Of a DNA stretch of 34,748 nucleotides, positions 17,967-25,037 are shown piece after piece. A program made the translations under genes and the position numbers. The stretch spans positions 1 through 34,748 of the forward strand of contig CAMVNV010000024.1 in the NCBI GenBank assembly GCA_947168935.1, given 5' to 3'. Below the pieces are notes generated by a model that was given only the letters and a program-made list of their open reading frames with translations, had not been told where the DNA came from and did no database searches. Every line of letters begins with the position of its first letter. The first letter of the stretch is position 1. This DNA is from an uncultured Butyrivibrio sp. GTDB lineage: Bacteria; Bacillota; Clostridia; Lachnospirales; Lachnospiraceae.

Positions 17967-18106
17967 TATAATGGTTGAGGAGTCATAAAATGATTGATGC
18001 TCACTTGGTTTTTAAATTTTGATATCATCATGATTGATCATGGAGTTTTATTACATTTGGTAGTATGACTCCTGGCCCGGTAAAAAGCGGACCAGAAGGA
18101 GAAGCA
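17967..18106 (+). promoter_or_regulatory. Upstream region of the GH5 gene: -10 box, palindrome and leader hairpin
   Basis: A TATAAT lies at 17967-17972 with no convincing -35. The near-palindrome CATGATTGATCATG (18029-18042) has six-base arms and shares ATGATTGAT with 17989-17997, which suggests an operator. Just before the ATG, CTGGCCCG (18072-18079) can pair with CGGACCAG (18088-18095) with one mismatch. CTC (18069-18071) can then reach GAG (18099-18101) inside the ribosome site. Confidence 0.35.
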
Positions 18107-19423
18107 ATGAAGAAAAAGGTATTAAGTTTGGTTTTGGCAACTATGCTTGTGGGATGTGCAGCTGATAATAATGTTCAGAATAGTGCTCAGAATGATACTC
18201 AGAGTAATGCTCAGAATAGTACTCAGAATAGTACGGATACAGCTGTGACAGATCAAGGTTCATCACAAGATAGTACGGTAGAAACTACCGAGGAGGAAGA
18301 TGAGATGGCAACTGAGATTACAGTTCCTGAAATAAACATTACGGGGAAAGATATTCCTGACAACGAGAGTCTTTCCTTCGTACGTGATATGAAGCTTGGA
18401 TATAATATTGGTAATACATTTGATGCATATAAAGACAGCGGAGTTAGTGATGATCTTACAATAGAAACAGCCTGGGGTAACGATAAGGTCACTGAGGAAT
18501 ACATCAAAGCCATTCATGAGATTGGCTTTAATACTGTAAGAATCCCTGTCAGCTGGCACAATCACGTTGATGAAAATTATAATATAAATGAAGCATGGCT
18601 TGACCGTGTACAGGAAGTAGTTGACTATGCGGTTAGCGAAGACATGTATGTTATCATCAACATTCATCATGACAATCATCTTGAAGCAAATGCTTTCTAT
18701 CCTGACGAAGCTCATAAGGAGCAGTCACTTAAGTATGTTGAGAGCATTTGGACACAGGTTGCAGATAGATTTAAGGATTATGACAACAAGCTTATATTTG
18801 AAGGACTCAATGAGCCCAGACTTGTAGGTCATAATAATGAGTGGTGGATCGATCCAAACAGCGAAGATTGTAAAGAATCTATTGCTGTTATAAATGAGCT
18901 TAACCAGAAGTTTGTAGACGTTGTAAGAGCATCAGGCTCAGGTAATGCAGACAGGTATCTTATGTGCCCTGGATACTGTGCAAGTCCTGACGGAGTTTTA
19001 AATGACGGATTTGTAATTCCAAGTGACAGTGCAGATAATAAGATAATCCTTTCTGTACATGCTTATACACCATACACCTTTGCGCTTGAAAGCCCCGGAA
19101 TTGAAAACTTTGATGCATCCATGTCATCCAGCACCAAGGATATTGACTATTTCATGGATAAAATATATACAAAGTATATAAGCCAGGGTATTCCTGTTGT
19201 AATAGGCGAGTGCGGTTGCGTTGACAAGAATGGCAATCTTCAGGACAGAGTTGACTGGGCTGCTTATTATACAGCTAAGGCAAGATCCTGCGGAATGACA
19301 ATTCTGTGGTGGGATAATGGAGCATTTACCGGAAACGGTGAGCTGTTTGGACTTATTCGCCGTGAGGATGGAACTGTAGAGTATCCGGATATCATGGGTG
19401 CAATGCTTAAGTACTGTGAATGA
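18107..19423 (+). CDS. GH5 lipoprotein endo-beta-1,4-glucanase (GH5_4-like)
   Basis: The ATG at 18107 has AAGGAG five bases upstream; an in-frame ATG at 18065 has none. The 438-residue product carries a lipoprotein signal (MKKKVLSLVLATMLVGC, Cys17). An Asn/Gln/Ser/Thr-rich linker built of 12-bp repeats follows, then a GH5 barrel from about residue 80 to the end. Motifs are MKLGYNIGNTFDAY, FNTVRIPVSWHNH, MYVIINIHHDNH, LIFEGLNEPRLVG with acid/base Glu236, VVIGECGCVD with nucleophile Glu368, and MTILWWDNG. It should sit on the outer face of the cell and cut beta-1,4-glucans, possibly also mixed-linkage glucan, xyloglucan or xylan. Its own terminator-isolated position suggests independent regulation. 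The subfamily assignment is from memory of NEPR-type motifs. Confidence 0.94.
   Translation: MKKKVLSLVLATMLVGCAADNNVQNSAQNDTQSNAQNSTQNSTDTAVTDQGSSQDSTVETTEEEDEMATEITVPEINITGKDIPDNESLSFVRDMKLGYNIGNTFDAYKDSGVSDDLTIETAWGNDKVTEEYIKAIHEIGFNTVRIPVSWHNHVDENYNINEAWLDRVQEVVDYAVSEDMYVIINIHHDNHLEANAFYPDEAHKEQSLKYVESIWTQVADRFKDYDNKLIFEGLNEPRLVGHNNEWWIDPNSEDCKESIAVINELNQKFVDVVRASGSGNADRYLMCPGYCASPDGVLNDGFVIPSDSADNKIILSVHAYTPYTFALESPGIENFDASMSSSTKDIDYFMDKIYTKYISQGIPVVIGECGCVDKNGNLQDRVDWAAYYTAKARSCGMTILWWDNGAFTGNGELFGLIRREDGTVEYPDIMGAMLKYCE
18176..18235 (+). repeat. Five tandem 12-bp repeats in the GH5 linker
   Basis: Five in-frame copies of a CAGAATAGTACT-like unit encode the linker motif QN(S/D)(A/T). 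Copy number can change without breaking the frame, so linker length may vary between strains. Confidence 0.85.
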
Positions 19424-19472
19424 TCTTGAATAACACAGTATATATCAACTTTCTGATTTTATGGAGATTGCT

Positions 19473-20213
19473 TTGAACTATACTTTTAGTAATAATGGAA
19501 TAGATACAAGTGTATATTATTCAGAAGACAATATAAAAGATATATTTCTTCCTTTGCTAAAACGTATGAGTGATTTAAGGAAGAGCAAGGATAAGCGGAT
19601 TCTTGTTATGCTTGCAGCACCGCCTGGAGCTGGCAAGAGTACGCTTTGCAGCTTCCTTAAATATCTTTCTGAAAACACAGAAGGCCTTGAAGACATATCA
19701 GTTATCGGAATGGACGGTTTTCACAGGTATCAGGAATATCTTTTGTCACATACTATAGTTCGTGATGGGAAGACAATTCCTATGATCGATGTGAAGGGCG
19801 CTCCTGAGACTTTTGATCTTGAAAGATTTCTTGATAAAGTAAAGAGCGTAGCTTCAGGAGATGTGTGCGGCTGGCCTGAATATAACAGGATGACGCATAA
19901 CCCTTTGGAAGATGCTATAGTAGTTGATAGTGATATTGTGCTTCTTGAAGGTAACTACCTTCTTTTAAAGGATGAGGGCTGGAATAAACTTTCAGATTAT
20001 GCAGACCTTACCGTAAGTGTTACGGCCGATCCTGATATGCTTAGAGGCCGCCTTCTTGAAAGGAAGATAAGAAGTGGCAAGAGCGCTTTGGAAGCTGAGA
20101 ACTTTGTAGATTTTAGTGATATGTATAATGTCAGAACTGTCCTTGAAAGATCTAAGGATGCTGACGTAAGACTGGAAGTTTTGTCTGATGGAAGTTATAG
20201 AGGGATACTATGA
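19473..20213 (+). CDS. YggC/COG1072-like P-loop sugar or nucleoside kinase
   Basis: The protein is about 246 residues long. I prefer the TTG at 19473, which has ATGGAG six bases upstream; the ATG at 19461 extends it by four residues but lacks a ribosome site. Walker A is AAPPGAGKSTLCSFL, about residues 46-60. Other family marks are VIGMDGFHRYQEYL, DVKGAPETFDLERFLDKV, CGWPEYNRMTHNP, IVLLEGNYLLL and FSDMYNVRTVLERS. These fit the nucleoside/nucleotide kinase family related to pantothenate and uridine kinases and to fructose kinases of sugar-transport operons. Its substrate is unknown; a sugar released by the neighbouring enzymes is possible. Its stop overlaps the ATG of the next gene by ATGA. 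A decayed second copy lies at 21796-22021. Confidence 0.85.
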   Translation: MNYTFSNNGIDTSVYYSEDNIKDIFLPLLKRMSDLRKSKDKRILVMLAAPPGAGKSTLCSFLKYLSENTEGLEDISVIGMDGFHRYQEYLLSHTIVRDGKTIPMIDVKGAPETFDLERFLDKVKSVASGDVCGWPEYNRMTHNPLEDAIVVDSDIVLLEGNYLLLKDEGWNKLSDYADLTVSVTADPDMLRGRLLERKIRSGKSALEAENFVDFSDMYNVRTVLERSKDADVRLEVLSDGSYRGIL

Positions 20214-20509
20214 AAAAACTTACAAAAAAGGTTGTTATCGCAACTACAGTAGGAATTGCAAGTATGCTCCTTAATGCTGCCTGTGGTTATGGGCCGCCAG
20301 TTCAGGAGTATGATGATAATAATAGCAGTTATGAGACATCTGATTCAGACGATGCTGCAGATCAGAAGAGCAATGCTGCAGAGAATGCTACAGGTAGTAA
20401 GGGCGATTCTAAGGATAATGCCAATACACTTGAATCAATTGATGTTGAACCCGAGGAATATCCTGTTCCCGAGCCAGAGGATGTATACGGACCTCCTGTA
20501 GAAAATTAA
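20210..20509 (+). CDS. Small lipoprotein with N- and C-terminal YGPPV motifs, likely partner of the radical SAM enzyme
   Basis: This 99-residue protein is translationally coupled to the kinase by an ATGA overlap. It has a lysine-rich signal, a hydrophobic segment and Cys25 (LLNAAC), so it is probably lipidated, although Asn at -3 is atypical. The Cys is followed at once by GYGPPVQEYD. A disordered acidic, Ser/Asn-rich middle then leads to EEYPVPEPEDVYGPPVEN at the C-terminus. The same YGPPV motif thus sits at both ends of the mature chain. From memory, rSAM/lipoprotein systems of gut bacteria pair a SPASM enzyme with a small lipoprotein carrying a Cys-x-YGTP/YGPP motif. Being a substrate of the next gene's product is inference from adjacency and motif. 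Confidence 0.72.
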   Translation: MKKLTKKVVIATTVGIASMLLNAACGYGPPVQEYDDNNSSYETSDSDDAADQKSNAAENATGSKGDSKDNANTLESIDVEPEEYPVPEPEDVYGPPVEN

Positions 20510-20531
20510 ATAATATAAAGAGATCACAGTA

Positions 20532-21617
20532 ATGAACAAATACAAGATGAAAAAATCTCACCTTGATATGCAAAGTGATGTTCGTTCAAAGCTTTTTGAA
20601 AAGCCTGTACTAAAGCAGCTTTTCTTCGAGCTGACTCTTAATTGTAATGAACATTGTCAGCACTGCGGATCAAGGTGCGGAGATGTGCGGGCAGATGAAA
20701 TGTCCCCACTTGAATGGAAACAAATACTGGATCAGGTCAAAGAGGATTTTGAAGGCTCTCTTCCACAGATCAATGTGACAGGAGGAGAGCCTCTTCTGTA
20801 CCCTGGATTTGAAGAAGTTTTGAGCTATGCCCACGAACTTGGCTTTAAATGGGGGATGACTTCTAATGCGATCCTGATAACACCTGAAGTAGCAAAAATG
20901 CTTCAAAGATGCGGGATGAATACTATCTCTGTCAGTATTGACGGGCTCCCTGATACTCATGACAAAATAAGAGGCTTAAATGGGGCTTATGCTAGAGCTA
21001 TGGAAGGTATTCAGAATCTTATAGACCTTCAATGCGTCGACCAGATCATGGTGACAACAGTTGTCAATCATAAGACTATAGGTGAATTAGATGCTCTTTA
21101 TGAGATAATGAGTCAGATTGATATCGACAGTTGGCGTGTAATGGGCATTGAGCCTATTGGAAGGGCTATGGATCATGAAGATCTCCTTCTTACAGGCGAA
21201 GACCATATAGCTCTGCTTGATTTTGTAAGAGACAAAAGAGCTAACAACGACCCTGTAACTTATGGATGTTGTCACTACCTTGGCCTTGATTATGAAAGAG
21301 AAGTAAGAGACTGGTATTTCTTCTGCATGGCAGGAGTTACAGTGGCTTCTATAACTGTAAGCGGAGATGTATACGGTTGCCTTGATATCGACAGGACCCA
21401 GGAAGGCGTCATACAGGGCAATATCCATGACAGAAGATTTTCTGATATCTGGAAAAATGAATTTAAAGCATTCCGCTATGATAGAGGCGCAGATGATAAG
21501 AAATGCGAAAAGTGCGAAAGCCGCAAGTACTGCATGGGCGGATCTTTTCACACATGGGATCTTGAGAAAAAAACTCAGCGTTTGTGCCTGAAGGAATTAG
21601 GCTTATTTGACAGGTAA
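20532..21617 (+). CDS. Radical SAM/SPASM enzyme next to the YGPPV lipoprotein
   Basis: The 361-residue protein has the radical SAM cluster motif C38-x3-C42-x2-C45 within LTLNCNEHCQHCGSRC, a GGEPLLYP segment for SAM binding, and SVSIDGLPDTHDKIRG. The C-terminal SPASM region supplies further Cys at 265, 283, 325, 328, 334 and 352 (VYGCLDIDR, CEKCESRKYCMGG). This suits two auxiliary iron-sulfur clusters. SPASM enzymes commonly modify ribosomal peptides or proteins by C-C, C-S or C-O bond formation or epimerisation. The gene starts 22 bases after the lipoprotein gene with only a weak ribosome site, so it is probably co-transcribed. No peptidase or exporter specific to a peptide product is adjacent, so a modified surface lipoprotein fits better than a secreted peptide. 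Confidence 0.9.
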   Translation: MNKYKMKKSHLDMQSDVRSKLFEKPVLKQLFFELTLNCNEHCQHCGSRCGDVRADEMSPLEWKQILDQVKEDFEGSLPQINVTGGEPLLYPGFEEVLSYAHELGFKWGMTSNAILITPEVAKMLQRCGMNTISVSIDGLPDTHDKIRGLNGAYARAMEGIQNLIDLQCVDQIMVTTVVNHKTIGELDALYEIMSQIDIDSWRVMGIEPIGRAMDHEDLLLTGEDHIALLDFVRDKRANNDPVTYGCCHYLGLDYEREVRDWYFFCMAGVTVASITVSGDVYGCLDIDRTQEGVIQGNIHDRRFSDIWKNEFKAFRYDRGADDKKCEKCESRKYCMGGSFHTWDLEKKTQRLCLKELGLFDR

Positions 21618-21719
21618 GCCTGGAGAAAATGACGCGAATGTTTTTAGGAAAAGAAAAAAGGCGAACCAAAAGCCAGTAACAAAAGGCCGACAAAAGACGG
21701 GAACAAAAGCTAGAAACAA

Positions 21720-21781
21720 ACAAGGAAAAAACAAGGAAAAAACAAGGAAAAAACAAGGAAAAAACAAGGAAAAAACAAGGA
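21720..21781. repeat. 11-bp tandem repeat array
   Basis: Five complete head-to-tail copies of ACAAGGAAAAA (21720-21774) are followed by a partial ACAAGGA (21775-21781). The period of 11 is not a multiple of three, which argues that this purine-rich tract is not translated. It lies exactly between the radical SAM gene and the kinase remnant. A lysine-rich frame running through it is not accepted as a gene. Confidence 0.9.
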
Positions 21782-21795
21782 ACATTAAGATGACG

Positions 21796-22021
21796 CTAAA
21801 TAGTAAGAAACTATGCGGATCTTACTATAAGCGTAGTAGCCGATGAAGTTATGCTTAGAAAGAGGCTTATAGACAGGAAGATTAAGAGCGGCAAGTCAGA
21901 GGTGCAGGCCGCGGAGTTTGTTGAATTTAGCGATATGTATAATGTCAGGACAGTGCTGAATAGATCGAGAGATGCTGATATCAGGCTCATAGTACTTGAA
22001 GATTGTAGCTATATATGGTAA
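21796..22021 (+). pseudogene. Decayed 3' end of a second YggC-like kinase
   Basis: The frame read from 21809 gives NYADLTISVVADEVMLRKRL and continues through KIKSGKS and EFSDMYNVRTVLNRS to TAA at 22019-22021. By my alignment about 47 of 67 residues match the C-terminus of the intact kinase at 19473-20213. Similarity continues at DNA level back to about 21796 with a frame change, and nothing of the P-loop half remains. It is followed by an intrinsic terminator. This is therefore the remnant of a paralogue that once closed the kinase-lipoprotein-radical SAM segment. Confidence 0.85.
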
Positions 22022-22077
22022 ATTAGTGGTCGTTATTTTAAGAATTGTGTAAAAAATCATATCGTGCTATATCAAAG

Positions 22078-22107
22078 AAAACAGGAGATATGATGCTCCT
22101 GTTTTTT
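22078..22107 (+). terminator. Intrinsic terminator after the kinase remnant
   Basis: AAAACAGGAG (22078-22087) pairs perfectly with CTCCTGTTTT (22096-22105) around an eight-base loop, with six T from 22102 to 22107. It ends the kinase/radical SAM transcript. Confidence 0.93.
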
Positions 22108-22256
22108 GTTGCGCAAGACTAGCAAGCGAATATATGCTTGCATACGTTTTGTTCGTTGCTCATAAGAGTGTGGGTCATGAAATAAGGAATGTTCGTCAAT
22201 ATCTAGTAGGAGTCAGCCTGCTAGATTGATGTAGATAGATTTGTCTGGGAGATTAT
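22108..22256 (+). promoter_or_regulatory. Non-coding leader with hairpins before the AT-rich membrane genes
   Basis: GCAAGC (22122-22127) can pair with GCTTGC (22136-22141). ATCTAGTAGG (22201-22210) can pair with CCTGCTAGAT (22217-22226) with one G-U pair and a six-base loop, 30 bases before the ATG. Neither is followed by a T-run. No clear promoter was found. A GGGAG (22246-22250) serves the next gene. Confidence 0.35.
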
Positions 22257-22784
22257 ATGTTTGGAGATTACAAAGATAGAACTGGAAACTGTAATTTGAA
22301 ATATAGGATTTATAGGGAAAGAAATGTTTTTGAAGTGGGAGTGGTCACTCTGTTATCTGTTCCGTTATTGCTTCTTATATATTTTGCTGGAGTACTAGGT
22401 ATATGGTTTAATTCAACAAAAAATCCTATTTATGTGATAGTTATGACATTTGGTCTTTCTTTTTTGATGGTTTTAGGATTAGTAAGTGTTGTTATTTGGC
22501 TGTATTTGTGCATAAAAGCTTTGTTTTTTCATAAAGCACTAATTTTTGAAGAGAGTAAATTAGTACGTAAGGGCTTTTTGATACAGAGGTCCTTTGAATA
22601 TAGCTCTATTATGTATGCGAAAGTAGGGTATAAATCTGAAGGAAAAGATCAGGCTCCTGATTCAAAAATGGTCATTTGGCTTATTACAGATGGGTCTGAA
22701 TATAAAATTACATTCAATAACAGAGCTTCATATAATGAATTAATTAGTGAAATGAGAAAGCACTTTTTGGTAAAAGAGCAGTAA
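22257..22784 (+). CDS. Unknown membrane protein, two helices plus a PH-like C-terminal domain
   Basis: I do not recognise a named family. The 175-residue protein has a short charged N-terminus, two transmembrane helices (VVTLLSVPLLLLIYFAGVLG, and VIVMTFGLSFLMVLGL into VSVVIWLYLCIKALF) and a beta-rich C-terminal domain of about 75 residues. This contains ALIFEESKLVRKGFLIQRSF and VIWLITDGSEYKITFNNR. The layout resembles bacterial PH-like/YcxB-type membrane proteins. The ribosome site is GGGAG six bases before the ATG. The next gene begins ten bases after it, so the two form a pair. Base composition is far more AT-rich than the sugar locus, which suggests a separate origin. Confidence 0.7.
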   Translation: MFGDYKDRTGNCNLKYRIYRERNVFEVGVVTLLSVPLLLLIYFAGVLGIWFNSTKNPIYVIVMTFGLSFLMVLGLVSVVIWLYLCIKALFFHKALIFEESKLVRKGFLIQRSFEYSSIMYAKVGYKSEGKDQAPDSKMVIWLITDGSEYKITFNNRASYNELISEMRKHFLVKEQ

Positions 22785-22794
22785 GAGGAAATTC

Positions 22795-24060
22795 ATGATT
22801 TATATAATAGATTCTAGAGATAAGATTGGTAAGGGTAATTATAACGTTGAGCTTGAAGGACTAAAGAGCCAACTGCCTCTTTTTCCAAAATTGACAAATG
22901 TTGATATATCTGAAACGAATTATAGTAATAAAAAGAGAATGACCATTTCGAATGGTGGATTACTTAAGCTTCGATATGATTTGTACGACTATGGAGATGC
23001 AGTAGATATCATCAGACGACATAGCGTAATTACTACATTGATAAAAGTTATATTGTTTGTGATATTCGTATTTTTAGGGATATTTCAGTTTAGAACTGCT
23101 GATACTTTTTTTCAGACGAGCTACAAGTATTTATTACTGTTTACATTTATATTTGCACTTTTAATATATGGGATTAGTTATGACAAAAAGTATGAAAGAC
23201 TTGCAGCTATTTTCTATACAAGAGATCTAAATGTCAAAACCTATCTCGTGATCGAGGAAAAAAAGAGGGCCGAGTATAAACAAAAGCTATTAGATGTCAG
23301 GAAAATCAAGGAAACGCACATAAAAAAAGATTCATCTTTAGAGGGGGTGTCGGAGTCATCTTTGGCAAAGAGAAAACTTGTATACAGGATAGGGATGATT
23401 CTCTCGGTGTTTATTTCATCGTATGTTTTGGAATGTATTATTATCATTTTTGATAAACAAAAGAGTTTATCTAGTAATATGTTTTTGGGACTCGGTTTTT
23501 CATCTTTACCATTATATTTGTATTCATTGATTTTTAAGAATGAAGTTAAATATTTTGATGCAAAGTTTGCACCTAAAGATAATCGTTTTAATATGGTTAG
23601 CGCGTTTCCTCTTTTAATATTAACAGTAACGTTTTGTTTTATTATGGCATTATCCGGAGACGTATATAGGGGAGCTATGACGATTGCTACTATATACTTA
23701 ATTGTAGTAGCTGTTTTATTGCTTATTATTTTTATCAGATTTCAAAATATTGACCATAAGAATAAAAACTATTGTTATATTATATATGTTGCGCTTTTGG
23801 CTTTTAATATGGTAGGTGCTTCTTTTTATGCAACAAGTTCTGCAGCGGAACATGTGCCTTGTGAATATGTTTCAAGATCATATTCGACAAGGCGCAACTC
23901 TACAACTTATTTTGTTACTGTTGAATTACAGGACGGATCAATATATACAAGTATTGTTGGTGAAAGTACATATGACAGGGCTGAAACAGCAGAGCTGGTT
24001 TCTTGCCATCGATATGGATATTTGGGTGTTGAATATATTAATGTACATTGTGCAGATTAG
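22795..24060 (+). CDS. Unknown polytopic membrane protein with a conserved-looking extracytoplasmic tail
   Basis: No family is recognised. The 421-residue protein has a soluble N-terminal region of about 80 residues, two helices (near 82-103 and 108-126), a charged cytoplasmic stretch rich in Lys/Glu (about 130-200), then five more helices. A C-terminal domain of about 65 residues contains SYSTRRNSTTYFVTVELQDG and ends near CHRYGYLGVEYINVHC. AAGAGG (22785-22790) eight bases before the ATG supports the start. It follows the previous membrane gene in a two-gene unit. Two text lines inside it that I counted (23041 and 23161) have 15 and 16 G/C of 60, against 29 of 60 at 2641. Horizontal acquisition is plausible. 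Confidence 0.75.
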   Translation: MIYIIDSRDKIGKGNYNVELEGLKSQLPLFPKLTNVDISETNYSNKKRMTISNGGLLKLRYDLYDYGDAVDIIRRHSVITTLIKVILFVIFVFLGIFQFRTADTFFQTSYKYLLLFTFIFALLIYGISYDKKYERLAAIFYTRDLNVKTYLVIEEKKRAEYKQKLLDVRKIKETHIKKDSSLEGVSESSLAKRKLVYRIGMILSVFISSYVLECIIIIFDKQKSLSSNMFLGLGFSSLPLYLYSLIFKNEVKYFDAKFAPKDNRFNMVSAFPLLILTVTFCFIMALSGDVYRGAMTIATIYLIVVAVLLLIIFIRFQNIDHKNKNYCYIIYVALLAFNMVGASFYATSSAAEHVPCEYVSRSYSTRRNSTTYFVTVELQDGSIYTSIVGESTYDRAETAELVSCHRYGYLGVEYINVHCAD

Positions 24061-24117
24061 ATTACATCGTCCAACTTGCGGTTGGATGTTCCCAAAATGC
24101 AGTAAACCAATGCGTTA

Positions 24118-24147
24118 TTGTCTTCATACTTCATGAGTTCGTATAAT
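24118..24147 (+). promoter_or_regulatory. Predicted promoter of the XRE regulator
   Basis: TTGTCT (24118-24123) and a perfect TATAAT (24142-24147) are separated by 18 bases. Transcription would start near 24154, immediately before a palindrome, which fits autoregulation. Confidence 0.55.
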
Positions 24148-24154
24148 AACTGTA

Positions 24155-24166
24155 TCAACCGGTTGA
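24155..24166. promoter_or_regulatory. Palindrome TCAACCGGTTGA at the predicted +1
   Basis: This perfect 12-bp palindrome covers about +1 to +12 of the predicted regulator transcript. It is a good candidate operator for the helix-turn-helix protein encoded 55 bases downstream. Binding is inference. Confidence 0.45.
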
Positions 24167-24221
24167 ATAAAACACTAATAAATACCGCTTTGTAGCTTTG
24201 TGCAGAAAGGTGATGACAGAT

Positions 24222-24992
24222 ATGAACATTGGTGATCAGATATTATTTTTACGAAAAAATATTGGTATTACGCAGGAGCAGCTTGCTCAAAAGCTTGGCA
24301 TTACTAATCAGGCTGTAAGTAAATGGGAGTCGGGGCAGTGCATGCCCGATATACAGCTCTTGCCTGATATTGCAGCTTTCTTTAATGTTTCAATTGATAA
24401 ACTTATGGGTGTGGAGTCTGGGGGTAACGATGATGACATTTTGCTATCGATCAATGATCAGATTCAAAACGCAGAGCCTGGAACAGAATATGGCAAGGTC
24501 ATGAAAATGGTCAAGGCACTTCATGCTATAGTTCTTGTAATGGAGTCAAGGAAAGAAGAATCCGGTTATCCTGAATTTGAAATGGATGAAACTATAGATC
24601 ATGCGGTCTGTAATGAATGGGGGCTTTCAAGTATAGCTATTCCACAGATTGTGACGACCATGAGGCGCGGTAACGTCTTTTTCTCAGATGATCAGAAACT
24701 GTATGATGAGAATAGCATTAAGAAGATTAGCGGTCTTATGAAGAAGTTGTCTGATAAGCTGGCGCTCACGGTACTGTTTGCGATATATGATATCACCTCA
24801 AAAGATGAGAAAAAGAGGGCGTTTATAGATGAAATCTGTGAGCTGACTGATCTTTCAAAAGAAATCGTAGAGACAGTACTTGGCGGTGATATATCTTTTT
24901 TCCTGGATAAAAAAGAGGATGGGTCATTCAGGATCAAGGGCGAATACATGAATCTTCCGCCTATTCTATCAGTTTTATATCCTGCGTTGTAA
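24222..24992 (+). CDS. XRE-family helix-turn-helix transcriptional regulator
   Basis: The ATG at 24222 is chosen because AAGGTGA (24207-24213) lies eight bases upstream; other in-frame starts at 24198 (TTG) and 24213 are less well placed. The 256-residue protein has an N-terminal Cro/C1-type domain (residues 1-65), with ITQEQLAQKLGITNQAVSKW and a DKLMGVE end. A helical C-terminal region of about 190 residues has no recognised ligand fold (LPDIAAFFNVSIDKL ends the DNA-binding part). Such proteins bind short palindromes; the palindrome at 24155 is the obvious candidate. It may control itself or the membrane genes upstream. No neighbour identifies its signal. Confidence 0.88.
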   Translation: MNIGDQILFLRKNIGITQEQLAQKLGITNQAVSKWESGQCMPDIQLLPDIAAFFNVSIDKLMGVESGGNDDDILLSINDQIQNAEPGTEYGKVMKMVKALHAIVLVMESRKEESGYPEFEMDETIDHAVCNEWGLSSIAIPQIVTTMRRGNVFFSDDQKLYDENSIKKISGLMKKLSDKLALTVLFAIYDITSKDEKKRAFIDEICELTDLSKEIVETVLGGDISFFLDKKEDGSFRIKGEYMNLPPILSVLYPAL

Positions 24993-25037
24993 TGGCTTGT
25001 ATAACGACAATAAGATGTCGGATAGATGTGAATATAC

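Noticed and set aside
21720-21781. Possible CRISPR array
   Set aside because: The units are 11 bp, contiguous and without spacers, and no cas gene is present.
21463-21785. Two Phe/Leu/Ser-rich - strand frames resembling membrane proteins
   Set aside because: Their hydrophobic look comes from the complement of the A-rich repeat; there is no start signal.
21607-21846. 79-codon lysine-rich frame across the 11-bp array
   Set aside because: It is made mostly of the tandem repeat, its 11-bp period breaks codon phase, it overlaps the radical SAM stop, and it ends inside the kinase remnant.
24062-24091. Hairpin ACATC(GT)CCAAC/GTTGGATGT after the seven-helix membrane protein
   Set aside because: It needs a two-base bulge and has no T-run; it may be a weak end signal but is not supported well enough.
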